Counted from the first letter of the stretch, positions 1 to 7,975 are shown. The stretch: 9,215 nucleotides of DNA from Caldilineaceae bacterium (GCA_028819675.1 JAPPKT010000065.1:1-9215); one strand, 5' to 3'. The notes: a model not told the origin generated them from the letters alone. Numbers and translations are program-made.

Positions 1-2080
1 TGGCACGGTTGCTGTAGCGGGCGCTGATCACTTCCCCCTGTTCGGTCAGCTTGATCCGCCCCTGGACCGATCCCGGCGGCTGCGCCAGAATGGCGCGATT
101 GGCCGGCCCGCCGCCGCGTCCAATTGAGCCGCCGCGCCCATGGAAGAGAGTAAGTTTGACATCGTAGGAACTGCAAATCTGGGCCAGTCTTTCCTGTGCC
201 TGGTACAGCGACCAGCTGGAACGCAAAAAACCGCCATCCTTGTTGGAGTCGCTGTAGCCGATCATGATCTCCTGGCAGTCATCTCGCTGCGCCAGGTGTT
301 GGCGGTAGATCGGGGACTCGAATAACGCTCTCATGACATCCGGAGCTCGGACCAGGTCATCAATCGTTTCAAATAGGGGCGCGACATCGATCCGGCCAAA
401 GAGGCCCGCGTCCTTGGCCAGCAGTAGGACCTCCAATACATGGCTGACGGAAGTGGTCATGCTGATGATGTACGCGCCTATGGCCTGCGGCGCGATCCGC
501 TCATGTGCCTGACGGATGAGCCGGAAAAGGGCGACCGTCTCGTTGGTCTCGTCGCTGTAGAGCAGTCGGGCCGTTAGCGGGCGCGGACTCTCGATTTCTT
601 CGACCAGGAGCCCCGTCCGCTCCTCTTCCGAAAGAGCCAGATAATCGAAATCAGGATCTTTCGCCTTGTAGTAGCGGTTCACCAGTTCGGCGACCGCCTC
701 GAGGTGGCGGTCTGAGTGCTGGCGAATGTCCATTGAAGCCAGATGGAAGCCAAAAATACGTGCTTGCTGTACCAGACGCTCGAAGCGCCCCTCGGCCAGC
801 CGGTCTCCCTTGTTCTGGCGCAAACTTTCCTGGATCAGCTCCAGGTCGGCAATGAATTCGTCGGCGTTGGAGTACGCCCAAGGGTCAGGCCTCTGCGCTT
901 GCCACGCTTCCCTGTTCTGCGCCAGGGTCGCGCCCAGCCTCCGGTAGATCAGGATCATCTTCTGGCGGTAGGGTTCCAGCGAAAAGCGCTCCAGGCGAGC
1001 TTTGTCGCTCGGTGGTGCACTCTCTAGGTCCCCGGCCAAACTGTCGAGAAACGCCTGCGAATAGGCCCCGCGTGTGTTCGCCACGCTGAGATGCCCATAC
1101 ATGCCGACCACAGTACGGCGATAGAGCTCGAGTGCCTGCTCTTTCTGCTGGCGCAAGGCGTCTTCGGTGACATCCTGAGTTACAAATGGGTTGCCGTCCC
1201 TGTCTCCGCCGATCCACGAACCGTAGCGCAGAAAAGTGGGCAGTCGGTCTGAACCCGCCTCGTCGTCTTCATCGAAAATGCTGTCAGGAAATTCCCTTTC
1301 AAGCGCGTGACCCAACTCGCTGTAGATCTCCGGCAACAGATCAAACAGCGTGGTATCAAAGAAATAGAGCCCCTCGCGCACCTCGTCCAACACGTCCGGA
1401 CGTCGGTCTCGATTGACGTCGCTCTGCCACAGTGAGACTACGATCTCACGGATCTGATTCCAGTTATCCCTTTCTTCACTCGGCAAGAGTACGTGCGAGT
1501 CTAGCTCACGCAGCAATCTGGTCAGGTCGAGCAGCTTCAGAAGGATTGTGCGGCGCTTGGCCTCGGTAGGGTGGGCCGTGAAGACCGGTTTGATCAGCAT
1601 GTCGTCGAGCAGGTGTCCCACTTCAGAAGGCGGTGTTCCCCCCTTTCGCAGCCTCGTGACGGCTTCCGCAATGGTCTCAGGCATGTGGCGATCAGTCTCT
1701 TCCGCCTCTGCCGTCCGCTGGCGAATGACCCGCACACGCTGCTGCTCCTCTGCCAGGTTTACGAGCTGAAAGTAGGTAGTAAAGGCCTTCAACACGCCCA
1801 ACGTGCTGTCTAAGTCATTGACCAGGTCCGCGGTCAGCTGCTCGATCTGGGGTCCGGCGTCTCGGTCTCCCTGCCGCTGAGCCCGCGTAAGTGCCCGCAA
1901 CTCTTCGACAAGGTCAAAAATTGCCTGGCCTTCCTGCTCGACGATCGTTTCGCCAAGAACGTTTCCAAGCTGGCGGACCGTCCACCGCAACTGGCGGTCC
2001 GCATCCCGCCGCTCCGATGCGTTGCCTTTCTCGGGATCAACGTCTGTATCGATTTGACCCTGCCTGGGCCAGGTAATCAT
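1..2080 (-). CDS. ppc: Phosphoenolpyruvate carboxylase, 3' end cut by the window edge
   Basis: Cytosolic enzyme that carboxylates phosphoenolpyruvate with bicarbonate to oxaloacetate, an anaplerotic feed of the TCA cycle. I read the frame codon by codon: 693 codons from ATG 2080 to base 1 with no stop. Family landmarks are all present: the N-terminal LGNVLGETI stretch, the catalytic-histidine motif TAHPTEAKRRT (H170, matching E. coli H138), GGDRDGNP (291-298), FHLASMDIRQHSDRH, the loop MIGYSDSNKDGG (606-617) and the glycine/arginine-rich PEP-site loop HGRGGSIGRGGGP (647-659). Family proteins run about 880-970 residues, so roughly the last quarter, including most of the aspartate-inhibition site, is off-window. 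The start is well fixed: a TGA lies in frame directly before the ATG, and AGGGG sits 7 bases upstream (2088-2092). No plant-type N-terminal phosphorylation motif is visible. It is the last visible gene of the block, 113 bases after leuB. Confidence 0.97.
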   Translation of the reverse strand, partial: MITWPRQGQIDTDVDPEKGNASERRDADRQLRWTVRQLGNVLGETIVEQEGQAIFDLVEELRALTRAQRQGDRDAGPQIEQLTADLVNDLDSTLGVLKAFTTYFQLVNLAEEQQRVRVIRQRTAEAEETDRHMPETIAEAVTRLRKGGTPPSEVGHLLDDMLIKPVFTAHPTEAKRRTILLKLLDLTRLLRELDSHVLLPSEERDNWNQIREIVVSLWQSDVNRDRRPDVLDEVREGLYFFDTTLFDLLPEIYSELGHALEREFPDSIFDEDDEAGSDRLPTFLRYGSWIGGDRDGNPFVTQDVTEDALRQQKEQALELYRRTVVGMYGHLSVANTRGAYSQAFLDSLAGDLESAPPSDKARLERFSLEPYRQKMILIYRRLGATLAQNREAWQAQRPDPWAYSNADEFIADLELIQESLRQNKGDRLAEGRFERLVQQARIFGFHLASMDIRQHSDRHLEAVAELVNRYYKAKDPDFDYLALSEEERTGLLVEEIESPRPLTARLLYSDETNETVALFRLIRQAHERIAPQAIGAYIISMTTSVSHVLEVLLLAKDAGLFGRIDVAPLFETIDDLVRAPDVMRALFESPIYRQHLAQRDDCQEIMIGYSDSNKDGGFLRSSWSLYQAQERLAQICSSYDVKLTLFHGRGGSIGRGGGPANRAILAQPPGSVQGRIKLTEQGEVISARYSNRA

Positions 2081-2112
2081 TCAGGTGCCCCTACAGCTAT
2101 TCCTTCAGCAAC

Positions 2113-2160
2113 GGTCCAAAGTGGGAGCTTTCCAAATGGACCAACCGCGGTACTGGAAAG
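2113..2160 (-). promoter_or_regulatory. Possible H-type pseudoknot in the ppc leader
   Basis: The minus strand between leuB and ppc holds two interleaved perfect inverted repeats. Stem 1 is CTTTCCA (2154-2160) with TGGAAAG (2128-2134). Stem 2 is GGTCCA (2137-2142) with TGGACC (2113-2118). The arms follow the order A1-B1-A2-B2 with linkers of 11, 2 and 9 bases, which is the geometry of an H-type pseudoknot. The structure ends 32 bases before the ppc ATG. A competing small hairpin (TCCA-TT-TGGA, 2131-2140) uses the same bases, so the fold is not certain. No U-tract follows, so it does not look like an intrinsic terminator. The role is unknown, and chance is possible. Confidence 0.3.
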
Positions 2161-2193
2161 GCTCTGCTTCAGCGTTCCCTGAGATGCCTTAAG

Positions 2194-3282
2194 CTAAGCG
2201 TCCCGAATCTCTTTCACTACGAGATCACCGAGGACCTCTGTTCCTGCTGTCTCCGTTCCCGGTTGGGCAATGTCAGGCGTCCGTACACCAAGAGCCAGGA
2301 TGGCATCTACTGCCTCCTCCACCGCCGCAGCCTCCTTCTCCAATCCAAGGCTATGGCGGAGAAGCATCGCGCTGCTCAGAATCGCGGCAAGGGGGTTGGC
2401 GATCCCCTGTCCGGCGATGTCGGGTGCACTGCCGTGGATCGGCTCATACAGTCCGAGCGGCAGGTTGTGCCGGTTGCTGACATCGCCCAGGCTGGCTGAA
2501 GGCAGCATGCCCATCGACCCGGCCAGCATCGAAGCTTCATCCGTGAGTATGTCTCCAAACAGGTTGCCGGCAACGATCACGTCGAAGTCAGACGGCCTGC
2601 GAATCAGATGCATGGCCATGGCGTCAACCAGAATGTGCTCGACCTCAAGTTCGGGGTAGTCGGCCAGAGCCTCAGTCGCCACGCTGCGCCAGAGTCGTGA
2701 GGAGGCGAGAACGTTAAACTTGTCCACGCTGGCGAGGCGGCGTTTGCGCTCCATCGCCGAATCCGCGGCCAGCCGCACGACGCGATCGATCTCCGGCCTG
2801 GTGTAGAGCATTGTGTCGTAGGCTTCGAAGTTGTCGTCAGGCTCTTTGCGCTCGCCAAAGTAGATGCCCCCGGTCAATTCGCGTACGACCAGAAGGTCAA
2901 CACCTTCCAGCGTCTCTTCCTTGATGGTACTGGCGGACAGTAGCTCTGGTTGCAGTTTTACGGGGCGCAGGTTGGCGAACAGGTCCAAGCTCTTTCGCAG
3001 AGCAAGGACCCCCTGTTCTGGTCTGTCGGGCAAGCTGGGGTCGTCCCACTTCGGCCCACCTACGGCGCCAAGCAGCACTGCCTCCGCCGCGGAGGCTGCC
3101 TCAACCGTCTCTTCCGGCAAACTGGTGCCCAACTCATCGATGGAACGTCCGCCGATCTGCTGATGGTCGAAGACGAAGCAGTGGCTGAATCGATCGGCCA
3201 CCGCTGCAAGGACTTTCTTTGCTTCCGCCGTGACTTCCGGGCCGATTCCGTCACCATCCAATATAACAATCGTTGCATCCAT
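2194..3282 (-). CDS. leuB: 3-isopropylmalate dehydrogenase
   Basis: Cytosolic NAD-dependent oxidative decarboxylase that converts 3-isopropylmalate to 2-oxoisocaproate, the third leucine-specific step. It has 362 residues, normal for the family. Substrate-binding arginines appear as R96, R106 and R134, in LRKSLD, NLRPVK and VRELTGG. The active-site pair is Y141 (GGIYFG) and K188 (SVDKFN). Metal aspartates are D220 (ILVDAMAM), D244 and D248 ([12 protein letters not shown]). The NAD site is [18 protein letters not shown] (280-297). All are spaced as in Thermus IPMDH with an offset of 2-3 residues, which favours LeuB over isocitrate or tartrate dehydrogenases. One oddity is Phe189, where family members usually have Ala (VDKANVL). 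The ATG at 3282 has AAGGAAG 8 bases upstream (3291-3297). A second ATG 7 bases upstream opens only a 12-codon frame. The gene follows a 208-base spacer with a promoter candidate, so it may be transcribed separately from leuCD. Confidence 0.98.
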   Translation of the reverse strand: MDATIVILDGDGIGPEVTAEAKKVLAAVADRFSHCFVFDHQQIGGRSIDELGTSLPEETVEAASAAEAVLLGAVGGPKWDDPSLPDRPEQGVLALRKSLDLFANLRPVKLQPELLSASTIKEETLEGVDLLVVRELTGGIYFGERKEPDDNFEAYDTMLYTRPEIDRVVRLAADSAMERKRRLASVDKFNVLASSRLWRSVATEALADYPELEVEHILVDAMAMHLIRRPSDFDVIVAGNLFGDILTDEASMLAGSMGMLPSASLGDVSNRHNLPLGLYEPIHGSAPDIAGQGIANPLAAILSSAMLLRHSLGLEKEAAAVEEAVDAILALGVRTPDIAQPGTETAGTEVLGDLVVKEIRDA

Positions 3283-3316
3283 TCGTCATTCTTCCTTCTC
3301 AATTGGGGTCTCTGTC

Positions 3317-3343
3317 TCGGCCTGCTCCCTTCGATAAGGCCGA
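3317..3343 (-). promoter_or_regulatory. Hairpin in the leuB leader
   Basis: A perfect 7-bp inverted repeat (minus strand TCGGCCT ... AGGCCGA) with a 13-base loop lies 34 bases upstream of the leuB ATG and downstream of the candidate promoter. No U-run follows it, so it is not an ordinary intrinsic terminator. I see no leader peptide with leucine codons and no T-box-like sequence. It could stabilise the mRNA, pair alternatively with the nearby CCGA-CAT-TCGG element, or mean nothing. Confidence 0.35.
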
Positions 3344-3386
3344 ATGTCGGAAATTTCTGGATCTGCTGTGAGTTTCTCAGTTGTAC

Positions 3387-3415
3387 AGTATTCTGCCTCT
3401 GACCGGCCCCGTCAA
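3387..3415 (-). promoter_or_regulatory. Candidate sigma-70 promoter for leuB (and ppc)
   Basis: Minus-strand TTGACG (3410-3415, five of six matches to the -35 consensus) is followed after exactly 17 bases by AATACT (3387-3392, four of six matches to the -10 consensus). Transcription would start near 3380 and leave a leader of about 100 bases before leuB. The 208-base spacer is the longest in the block, which is where an internal promoter would be expected. The call rests on sequence pattern only. Confidence 0.45.
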
Positions 3416-3469
3416 CACTACCCTTTCTGGCCTTTCAAGATTCCTTCGGATACCCTGGATTCTGACCGG
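3398..3469. repeat. 9-base direct repeat TCTGACCGG, two copies
   Basis: TCTGACCGG occurs on the plus strand at 3398-3406 and again at 3461-3469, 63 bases apart (about six helical turns). The first copy falls inside the spacer of the candidate leuB promoter, a usual place for a repressor site. Two 9-base matches in a 200-base spacer could still be chance. No regulator gene lies nearby. Confidence 0.25.
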
Positions 3470-3490
3470 TGCGATCCTACATTCCTGCGG

Positions 3491-4297
3491 CTAGGCCGCG
3501 TATTCGACGTCTTCATCCATTGTCAATGGCCGTCTGCCCCCAAAAACTGCCAGCTCAAAAATTCTGAAGTAGCAGTCCACGTCGTCAAAGCCAATCTCGC
3601 GCAACCATTCGCATTGCAGCTCCACCGAGGCCAGAATGTTGGCCTGTTTATCTTCCCTGCTGTGATATGCAGCCGCCACCTGGTCGCGAGTCTGGCCCTC
3701 GCCCTCTGTCAGCTGGCTTGCCCAAAGCGTGTCGATGAAATAATCATCATACAGCGCCTCGATTCGAGGCGTCGCCGAAGATACATGCTCAATGTTTACA
3801 AAGACACCGCCCTGCACCAACAAGTCGAAAACATCGACATAAACCTGTCGCTTAACTGAGTCCGGTTGGTGATGGATCGAAAAGCCGGAAACAACCGCGT
3901 CGAAGGGCGCGTGCGCGGAGATAATATCGAACCAGGATGGGTCGGTGTAATCTGCAGAAGAGACGTGAAGCGACTTACTGTAGGCCTCCAGGTTGCTCAG
4001 GGCAGCCTGAAGCATTGGCGTGGAGAAATCGACCAACGTCCCCCTGGCGCGCGGATATTTCTCCAGGATCGCTGCCGCCAGAATTCCGTCGCCGCAACCT
4101 AGGTCCAGGAAATTGTGTACCGGCCGCTCGCCTTGGGCCTGGTCCGCCTCTGGCCCGGCGATCACCCGCATCATCACGTCCAACTGAATCTGGGAAAGGG
4201 GGACGCCCTTGCGCACTCTTTTGAGGAAACCGTCGACCAGCGAGGGGTTCTTCCACACTGCACTCTTGCCATCCGCCGGAAGCGCGCCCGTTGTCAT
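3491..4297 (-). CDS. Class I SAM-dependent methyltransferase, substrate unknown
   Basis: Predicted soluble methyltransferase of 268 residues with a Rossmann-type SAM domain. Motif I is LDLGCGDGILA (64-74), followed by an acidic end of strand 2 (LVDFS, D90). A loop carrying SADYTDPSWF lies at 114-123. Motif IV is VVSGFSIHH (135-143), and LVQGGVFVNIEHV (160-172) matches the usual late strand after a GG turn. The C-terminal part (WLREIGFDDVDCYFRIFEL, 231-249) is arranged like CmoA and related type 11/12/25 methyltransferases. That resemblance is from memory and does not assign a substrate. The N-terminal 60 residues before the SAM domain (KSAVWKNPSLVDGFLKR) show no domain I recognise. I chose ATG 4297 because GGAAGGGGG lies 9 bases upstream (4307-4315). 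ATG 4306 is possible but sits too close to that site. The frame is open back to GTG 4363, which has no ribosome site. The gene sits between leuD and leuB, so a role linked to leucine intermediates is conceivable but unproven. Confidence 0.85.
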   Translation of the reverse strand: MTTGALPADGKSAVWKNPSLVDGFLKRVRKGVPLSQIQLDVMMRVIAGPEADQAQGERPVHNFLDLGCGDGILAAAILEKYPRARGTLVDFSTPMLQAALSNLEAYSKSLHVSSADYTDPSWFDIISAHAPFDAVVSGFSIHHQPDSVKRQVYVDVFDLLVQGGVFVNIEHVSSATPRIEALYDDYFIDTLWASQLTEGEGQTRDQVAAAYHSREDKQANILASVELQCEWLREIGFDDVDCYFRIFELAVFGGRRPLTMDEDVEYAA

Positions 4298-4306
4298 CCG
4301 CTTCAT

Positions 4307-4315
4307 CCCCCTTCC
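4307..4315 (-). promoter_or_regulatory. Ribosome binding site deciding the methyltransferase start
   Basis: The minus strand reads GGAAGGGGG immediately before ATG 4306 and 9 bases before ATG 4297. The spacing favours ATG 4297. The upstream GTG at 4363, the longest possible start, has no purine-rich element in the preceding 20 bases. Confidence 0.5.
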
Positions 4316-4386
4316 ATTCGCCGGCTCCCGATAGCCTGCTTCCGGAACCAGTCCTCGCGGCACGGGCAGCTTGAAATCAAGAACCG

Positions 4387-5004
4387 TCAGTTTGACGCCG
4401 CGGCCTCAAAGGCGCTGATCTGCTCCTCCTTGTCCAGAAGATAGCCGAGGTCATCCAGGCCGCGCAGCAGGCAGTGTTTGCGGAAGGGATCGATTTCAAA
4501 TGACCAGGAACCTTCCGGTTCTCCCGTGCCGCCGCTGTCAAGGCTCGGCAGTGTCACCGTCTGGCTTGGCAGGTCGATGCACATGCTGGTCTGCGGAACT
4601 TCCTCGACCAAATCAAGCAGCCGGCCGACCGTCTCTTCAGGCAACCTGATGGGCAGGAGTCCGTTTTTCAGGCTGTTATTGTAGAAAATGTCCGCGAACG
4701 CTGGGGAAATAACGGCTCGGAAACCATACTGGGTGAGCGCCCATACGGCATGTTCACGGCTGGACCCGATGCCAAAATTGCGTCCGGCCACGAGTATTTC
4801 CGACCCTTGAAATTGGGGCTGATTGAGGACAAAGTCTGGATTTGGACTGCCGTCACGGGCGTAGCGCCACCATGAGAACAGTCCATCGCCCATCCCCTCT
4901 TGGGTGACGGCAGTGAGATATCGGGCCGGAATGATCTGGTCGGTGTCGACGTTCTCGGTTCTTAACGGCAGTGCGGTCGATGTCAGCGTGGTGAAGGGTT
5001 GCAT
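4387..5004 (-). CDS. leuD: 3-isopropylmalate dehydratase, small subunit
   Basis: Small (swivel) subunit of the isopropylmalate isomerase. With LeuC it converts 2-isopropylmalate to 3-isopropylmalate through the dehydrated intermediate. It has 205 residues, typical of the bacterial long form (about 200). Diagnostic segments are NVDTDQIIPARYL (18-30), the substrate-contact loop AGRNFGIGSSREHAVWAL (73-90) and PAFADIFYNNSLKNGLLPI (101-119). The start ATG at 5004 shares its A with the leuC stop (TGATG). GGGAG at 5013-5017, inside the end of leuC, lies 8 bases upstream, so translation is probably coupled to leuC. The frame stays open further upstream to 5202, but that part overlaps the conserved C-terminus of LeuC and does not resemble the family, so it is not coding. 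The gene is intact and shows nothing unusual. Confidence 0.97.
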   Translation of the reverse strand: MQPFTTLTSTALPLRTENVDTDQIIPARYLTAVTQEGMGDGLFSWWRYARDGSPNPDFVLNQPQFQGSEILVAGRNFGIGSSREHAVWALTQYGFRAVISPAFADIFYNNSLKNGLLPIRLPEETVGRLLDLVEEVPQTSMCIDLPSQTVTLPSLDSGGTGEPEGSWSFEIDPFRKHCLLRGLDDLGYLLDKEEQISAFEAAASN

Positions 5005-6407
5005 CAGAGGATCTCCCGCACGTCGGTAACGCGGCCGTTGACTGCGGCAGCCGCGGCCATGATCGGGCTCATCAAAAGGGAACGGCTCCCCGGGCCCTGT
5101 CTGCCCATGAAGTTTCGGTTGCTGGTGCTGGCGACATACTTGCCCTCGCCTGCCTTGTCGTCGTTCATCGCCAGGCACATGCTGCATCCTGCCCCGCGCC
5201 ACTCAAATCCAGCTTCGCTGAAAATGCGGTCCAGTCCTTCTGCCTCGGCCTGGGCCTTGACAGCCTTCGATCCCGGTACGACCAGCGCTTCCACATGGTT
5301 CGAGACTCGTCGGCCCTTGGCAATGGCGGCCGCGGCGCGCAAATCTTCAATGCGGCTGTTTGTGCACGAGCCGATAAAAACAATGTCGACGTGCTGTCCT
5401 TCTATCGGCTGACCTTCGGTCAGGCCCATGTATTCGAGCGCACTTTGGAGACTGCGCCTCTCTGCCGGATCCTCCAGGTCACTTGCTTTGGGTACCCGTT
5501 TGGTGACGGGCACGCCTTGGCCGGGATTGGTTCCGTAGGTCACCATCGGCTCCAGCGCGGTCGCGTCCAGCGTCAACTCCCGGTCAAAGACAGCGTCATC
5601 GTCAGTCTTCAACGTGCGCCAGTGGGCGACCGCACTGTCCCAGGCATCGCCCTTGGGCGCGTACGTACGCCCGTTAATGTACTCGAATGTAGTCTCGTCG
5701 GGGGCGATCAGCCCCGCGCGCGCACCCCCCTCGATGCTCATATTGCAGATCGTCATGCGGCTGGCCATGTCGAGGGCCCGGATCGCCTCGCCGCGATATT
5801 CGAAAACGTAGCCCACGCCGCCGCCGGCGCCGTTCTTGGCGATGATCGCGAGAATGATATCTTTGGCCGTCACACCGTGTCCAAGCGAGCCCTCCACGTT
5901 GATGGCGAACGTCTTCGCCTGCTTCTGCATAATACATTGTGTCGCCAGAACGTGGCCGACCTCGCTGGTCCCGATGCCGAACGCCAGCGCACCGAACGCG
6001 CCGTGCGTGCTGGTGTGACTGTCGCCGCACACGATCGTCATGCCCGGCTGGGTGATCCCCAATTCGGGCCCGATGACATGCACGATGCCCTGGATGTCAC
6101 CTTCAATGTCGAAGAGTGGAACACCGAAGTCGGCGCAATTTGTTCGAAGGGCGCGAACCTGGGTGGCCGCATCGTCCGGCCAGTCGACCTCCACGGCCCC
6201 GATGCGAGTGGGAATGGCGTGGTCCATGGTGGCGAAAGTCTTGTCCGGCCGACGCACTGGCAGGCCCCGTTCCCGAAGTGTGGCGAACGCCTGCGGGGAC
6301 GTGACTTCGTGAACCAGGTGGGCATCGATGTAGAGCACGGCTGGCGCGCCTTCATCTTGCGCAATCACGTGCGCATCCCAAATCTTTTCGAATAGCGTCT
6401 TTCCCAT
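5004..6407 (-). CDS. leuC: 3-isopropylmalate dehydratase, large subunit
   Basis: Large, iron-sulfur-carrying subunit of isopropylmalate isomerase, an aconitase-family enzyme of leucine synthesis. It has 467 residues, the length of the bacterial enzyme (E. coli about 466). The three ligands of the [4Fe-4S] cluster are visible: C348 in [13 protein letters not shown], and C408 and C411 in [11 protein letters not shown], within one residue of the E. coli positions. Other signatures are DHAIPTR (62-68), [24 protein letters not shown] (126-149) and [19 protein letters not shown] (430-448). The start [14 protein letters not shown] at 6407 matches the family N-terminus. It has AGGAAAGG (6412-6419) just upstream. 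The frame is open to 6926, but that extension overlaps gltD and is not family-like. The gap to gltD is 50 bases with no terminator visible, which suggests co-transcription. The stop codon overlaps the leuD start. Confidence 0.98.
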   Translation of the reverse strand: MGKTLFEKIWDAHVIAQDEGAPAVLYIDAHLVHEVTSPQAFATLRERGLPVRRPDKTFATMDHAIPTRIGAVEVDWPDDAATQVRALRTNCADFGVPLFDIEGDIQGIVHVIGPELGITQPGMTIVCGDSHTSTHGAFGALAFGIGTSEVGHVLATQCIMQKQAKTFAINVEGSLGHGVTAKDIILAIIAKNGAGGGVGYVFEYRGEAIRALDMASRMTICNMSIEGGARAGLIAPDETTFEYINGRTYAPKGDAWDSAVAHWRTLKTDDDAVFDRELTLDATALEPMVTYGTNPGQGVPVTKRVPKASDLEDPAERRSLQSALEYMGLTEGQPIEGQHVDIVFIGSCTNSRIEDLRAAAAIAKGRRVSNHVEALVVPGSKAVKAQAEAEGLDRIFSEAGFEWRGAGCSMCLAMNDDKAGEGKYVASTSNRNFMGRQGPGSRSLLMSPIMAAAAAVNGRVTDVREIL

Positions 6408-6457
6408 TCTACCTTTCCTAGCCTCTATTTTGTTACAATTCCTGGGGGTCGGCCTGC

Positions 6458-7957
6458 TTAAGGTAGGCTCGTCTCGCCCATCAGATAACGGTCGCACTCT
6501 CGCGCCGCGCCGCGTCCTTCGTTGATCGCCCAAACAACCAGGCTCTGCCCGCGGCGCATGTCGCCTGCGGCAAATACGCCGGGAACGTTGGTAGCGAACT
6601 TGCCGTACTCGGCCTGGGCATTGGAGCGGGCATCTCTCTCGACACCCAACTGATCCAGCACAGGATTCTCTGGGCCAAGGAAGCCCATCGCCAGCAATAC
6701 CAACTGGGCCGGCCACACCTTTTCGCTGCCGGGCACTTCGCGCATTTCGGGGCGAGCCCCGTTTACGCTTGGCAGCCATTCGATGAGGACAGTGTGGAGT
6801 TCCTTCAGTCGGCCGTTTTCGTCGCCTACGAACCTCTTGGTGCTGATCTCGAACGTGCGCGGGTCTGCGCCAAAACGGGCTGCCGCTTCCGCGTGGCCGT
6901 AGTCCACGCGAAAAATGTTCGGCCACTCCGGCCAGGGATTGCTTGCAGCCCGTTCCGGAGGCGGCTGCGGCAAGATCTCAAACATGCTGACACTATTACA
7001 CCCGTGTCGCATCGACGTACCCAGGCAGTCGTTTCCCGTGTCGCCGCCTCCAATCACGATAACGTCTTTGCCCTCAGCCGAGATAAACGGATAGCTGTAG
7101 CCTTCCCCTGGAACTTCGCCATACTTACCATCGAGCAGCTGCTTCGTATTGCCGTGAAGGAACTCCATGGCAAAGTGGATGCCCTCCAGCTCCCTGCCCT
7201 CGATTGGCAGATCGCGGGGATTGGTGGCGCCCCCGCAGAGTACGATCGCATCGTTTTCTTCCAGAAGACCGTCGGCCGGAATGTCTTTCCCTACTTCGCA
7301 GTTTGTAATGAAGGTAACGCCTTCAGCGCGCATCAGTTCGACGCGCTGTTCGACGCGCTCCTTTTCCAGCTTCATATTGGGGATGCCGTACATCAGTAGC
7401 CCGCCGATGCGGTCGGCCCGTTCATATACAGTGACGGTATGGCCGGCTGTGTTGAGCTGGTCGGCGCAGGCAAGTCCGGCCGGCCCCGAGCCGACGACGG
7501 CTACTTTCTTGCCCGTGCGCACCACGGGCGGTTGTGCTACGACCCAACCCTCTTCAAATCCCCTGTCGATGATCGCGCATTCGATGCTCTTTATCGTTAC
7601 CGGTGGGTCGATTATGCCCAAAGTGCACGAGCCTTCGCACGGGGCCGGGCAGACGCGGCCGGTAAATTCAGGGAAATTGTTGGTTGCGTGCAGCCTGTCC
7701 AACGCCTCGCGCCAGCGATTCTGATAGACTAGGTCGTTCCACTCAGGGATCAGATTGTTTATGGGGCAGCCGCCCTCCGGCATCGTTCCCGTATGGCAAA
7801 AGGGAATGCCGCAGTCCATGCAGCGGGCGCCTTGCTCCTGCAGGTCTTCCGTCGACAGATGGAGATGAAACTCGTCCCAATCCTGAATTCGTTCAAGGGG
7901 CGCGCGTTCCGGAAATGGCTGCCGCTCGAATTCAAGAAAGCCGGTTGGTTTACCCAT
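6458..7957 (-). CDS. gltD: Glutamate synthase, small (beta) subunit
   Basis: FAD-containing subunit of NADPH-type GOGAT. It oxidises NAD(P)H and passes electrons to GltB, which makes two glutamates from glutamine and 2-oxoglutarate. It has 499 residues, slightly above the usual 470-490. The N-terminal domain carries cysteines C46, C49, C54, C64 ([13 protein letters not shown]) and C103, C107, C111 ([10 protein letters not shown]) for the iron-sulfur clusters. The FAD dinucleotide fold is [14 protein letters not shown] (152-165). The NADPH fold is [15 protein letters not shown] (299-313). The C-terminal FAD segment is [19 protein letters not shown] (460-478). The start at 7957 ([15 protein letters not shown]) is the family N-terminus and has AGGAG 7 bases upstream (7965-7969). 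The frame is open to 8140, but that part runs through the gltB-gltD gap and gltB, so it is excluded. The adjacent gltB argues for GOGAT rather than another GltD-like oxidoreductase. Confidence 0.97.
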   Translation of the reverse strand: MGKPTGFLEFERQPFPERAPLERIQDWDEFHLHLSTEDLQEQGARCMDCGIPFCHTGTMPEGGCPINNLIPEWNDLVYQNRWREALDRLHATNNFPEFTGRVCPAPCEGSCTLGIIDPPVTIKSIECAIIDRGFEEGWVVAQPPVVRTGKKVAVVGSGPAGLACADQLNTAGHTVTVYERADRIGGLLMYGIPNMKLEKERVEQRVELMRAEGVTFITNCEVGKDIPADGLLEENDAIVLCGGATNPRDLPIEGRELEGIHFAMEFLHGNTKQLLDGKYGEVPGEGYSYPFISAEGKDVIVIGGGDTGNDCLGTSMRHGCNSVSMFEILPQPPPERAASNPWPEWPNIFRVDYGHAEAAARFGADPRTFEISTKRFVGDENGRLKELHTVLIEWLPSVNGARPEMREVPGSEKVWPAQLVLLAMGFLGPENPVLDQLGVERDARSNAQAEYGKFATNVPGVFAAGDMRRGQSLVVWAINEGRGAARECDRYLMGETSLP

Positions 7958-7975
7958 TCGAAATCTCCTGACTGC

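Noticed and set aside
1..2080. Possible broken ppc, because only short frames end within this stretch
   Set aside because: Reading the frame from ATG 2080 codon by codon gives no stop to the window edge and every family motif in order. The gene is merely cut by the window.
3254..3289. 12-codon upstream frame (ATG 3289) overlapping the leuB start, as a possible leader peptide
   Set aside because: It has no leucine codons, its ATG is only two bases from the purine tract, and its overlap with leuB is easily explained by chance.
3344..3859. Plus-strand open frame of 171 codons covering the leuB upstream spacer and the end of the methyltransferase
   Set aside because: Most of it is antisense to the methyltransferase C-terminus, and the translation has no motif. 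I considered it because it enters a spacer, but nothing supports coding.
5005..5202. N-terminal extension of leuD
   Set aside because: It overlaps the conserved LeuC C-terminus out of frame and has no similarity to LeuD. The family start at 5004 has a good ribosome site.
5295..6395. Plus-strand open frame of 366 codons opposite leuC
   Set aside because: It lies entirely antisense to a well-supported leuC and its translation shows no recognisable domain. Long antisense frames are expected opposite conserved genes in GC-rich DNA.
6430..6450. Small A/T-rich near-palindrome (TTGT-A-ACAA) in the gltD-leuC gap
   Set aside because: The arms are only 4 bases, and there is no hairpin with a U-tract and no promoter-like hexamer pair around it.
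6408..6926. Long N-terminal extension of leuC
   Set aside because: It overlaps gltD in another frame and is arginine-rich and unlike LeuC. The family N-terminus begins at 6407 with a ribosome site.
6794..7399. Plus-strand open frame of 201 codons opposite gltD
   Set aside because: It is fully antisense to gltD, with no family signature and no convincing ribosome site.
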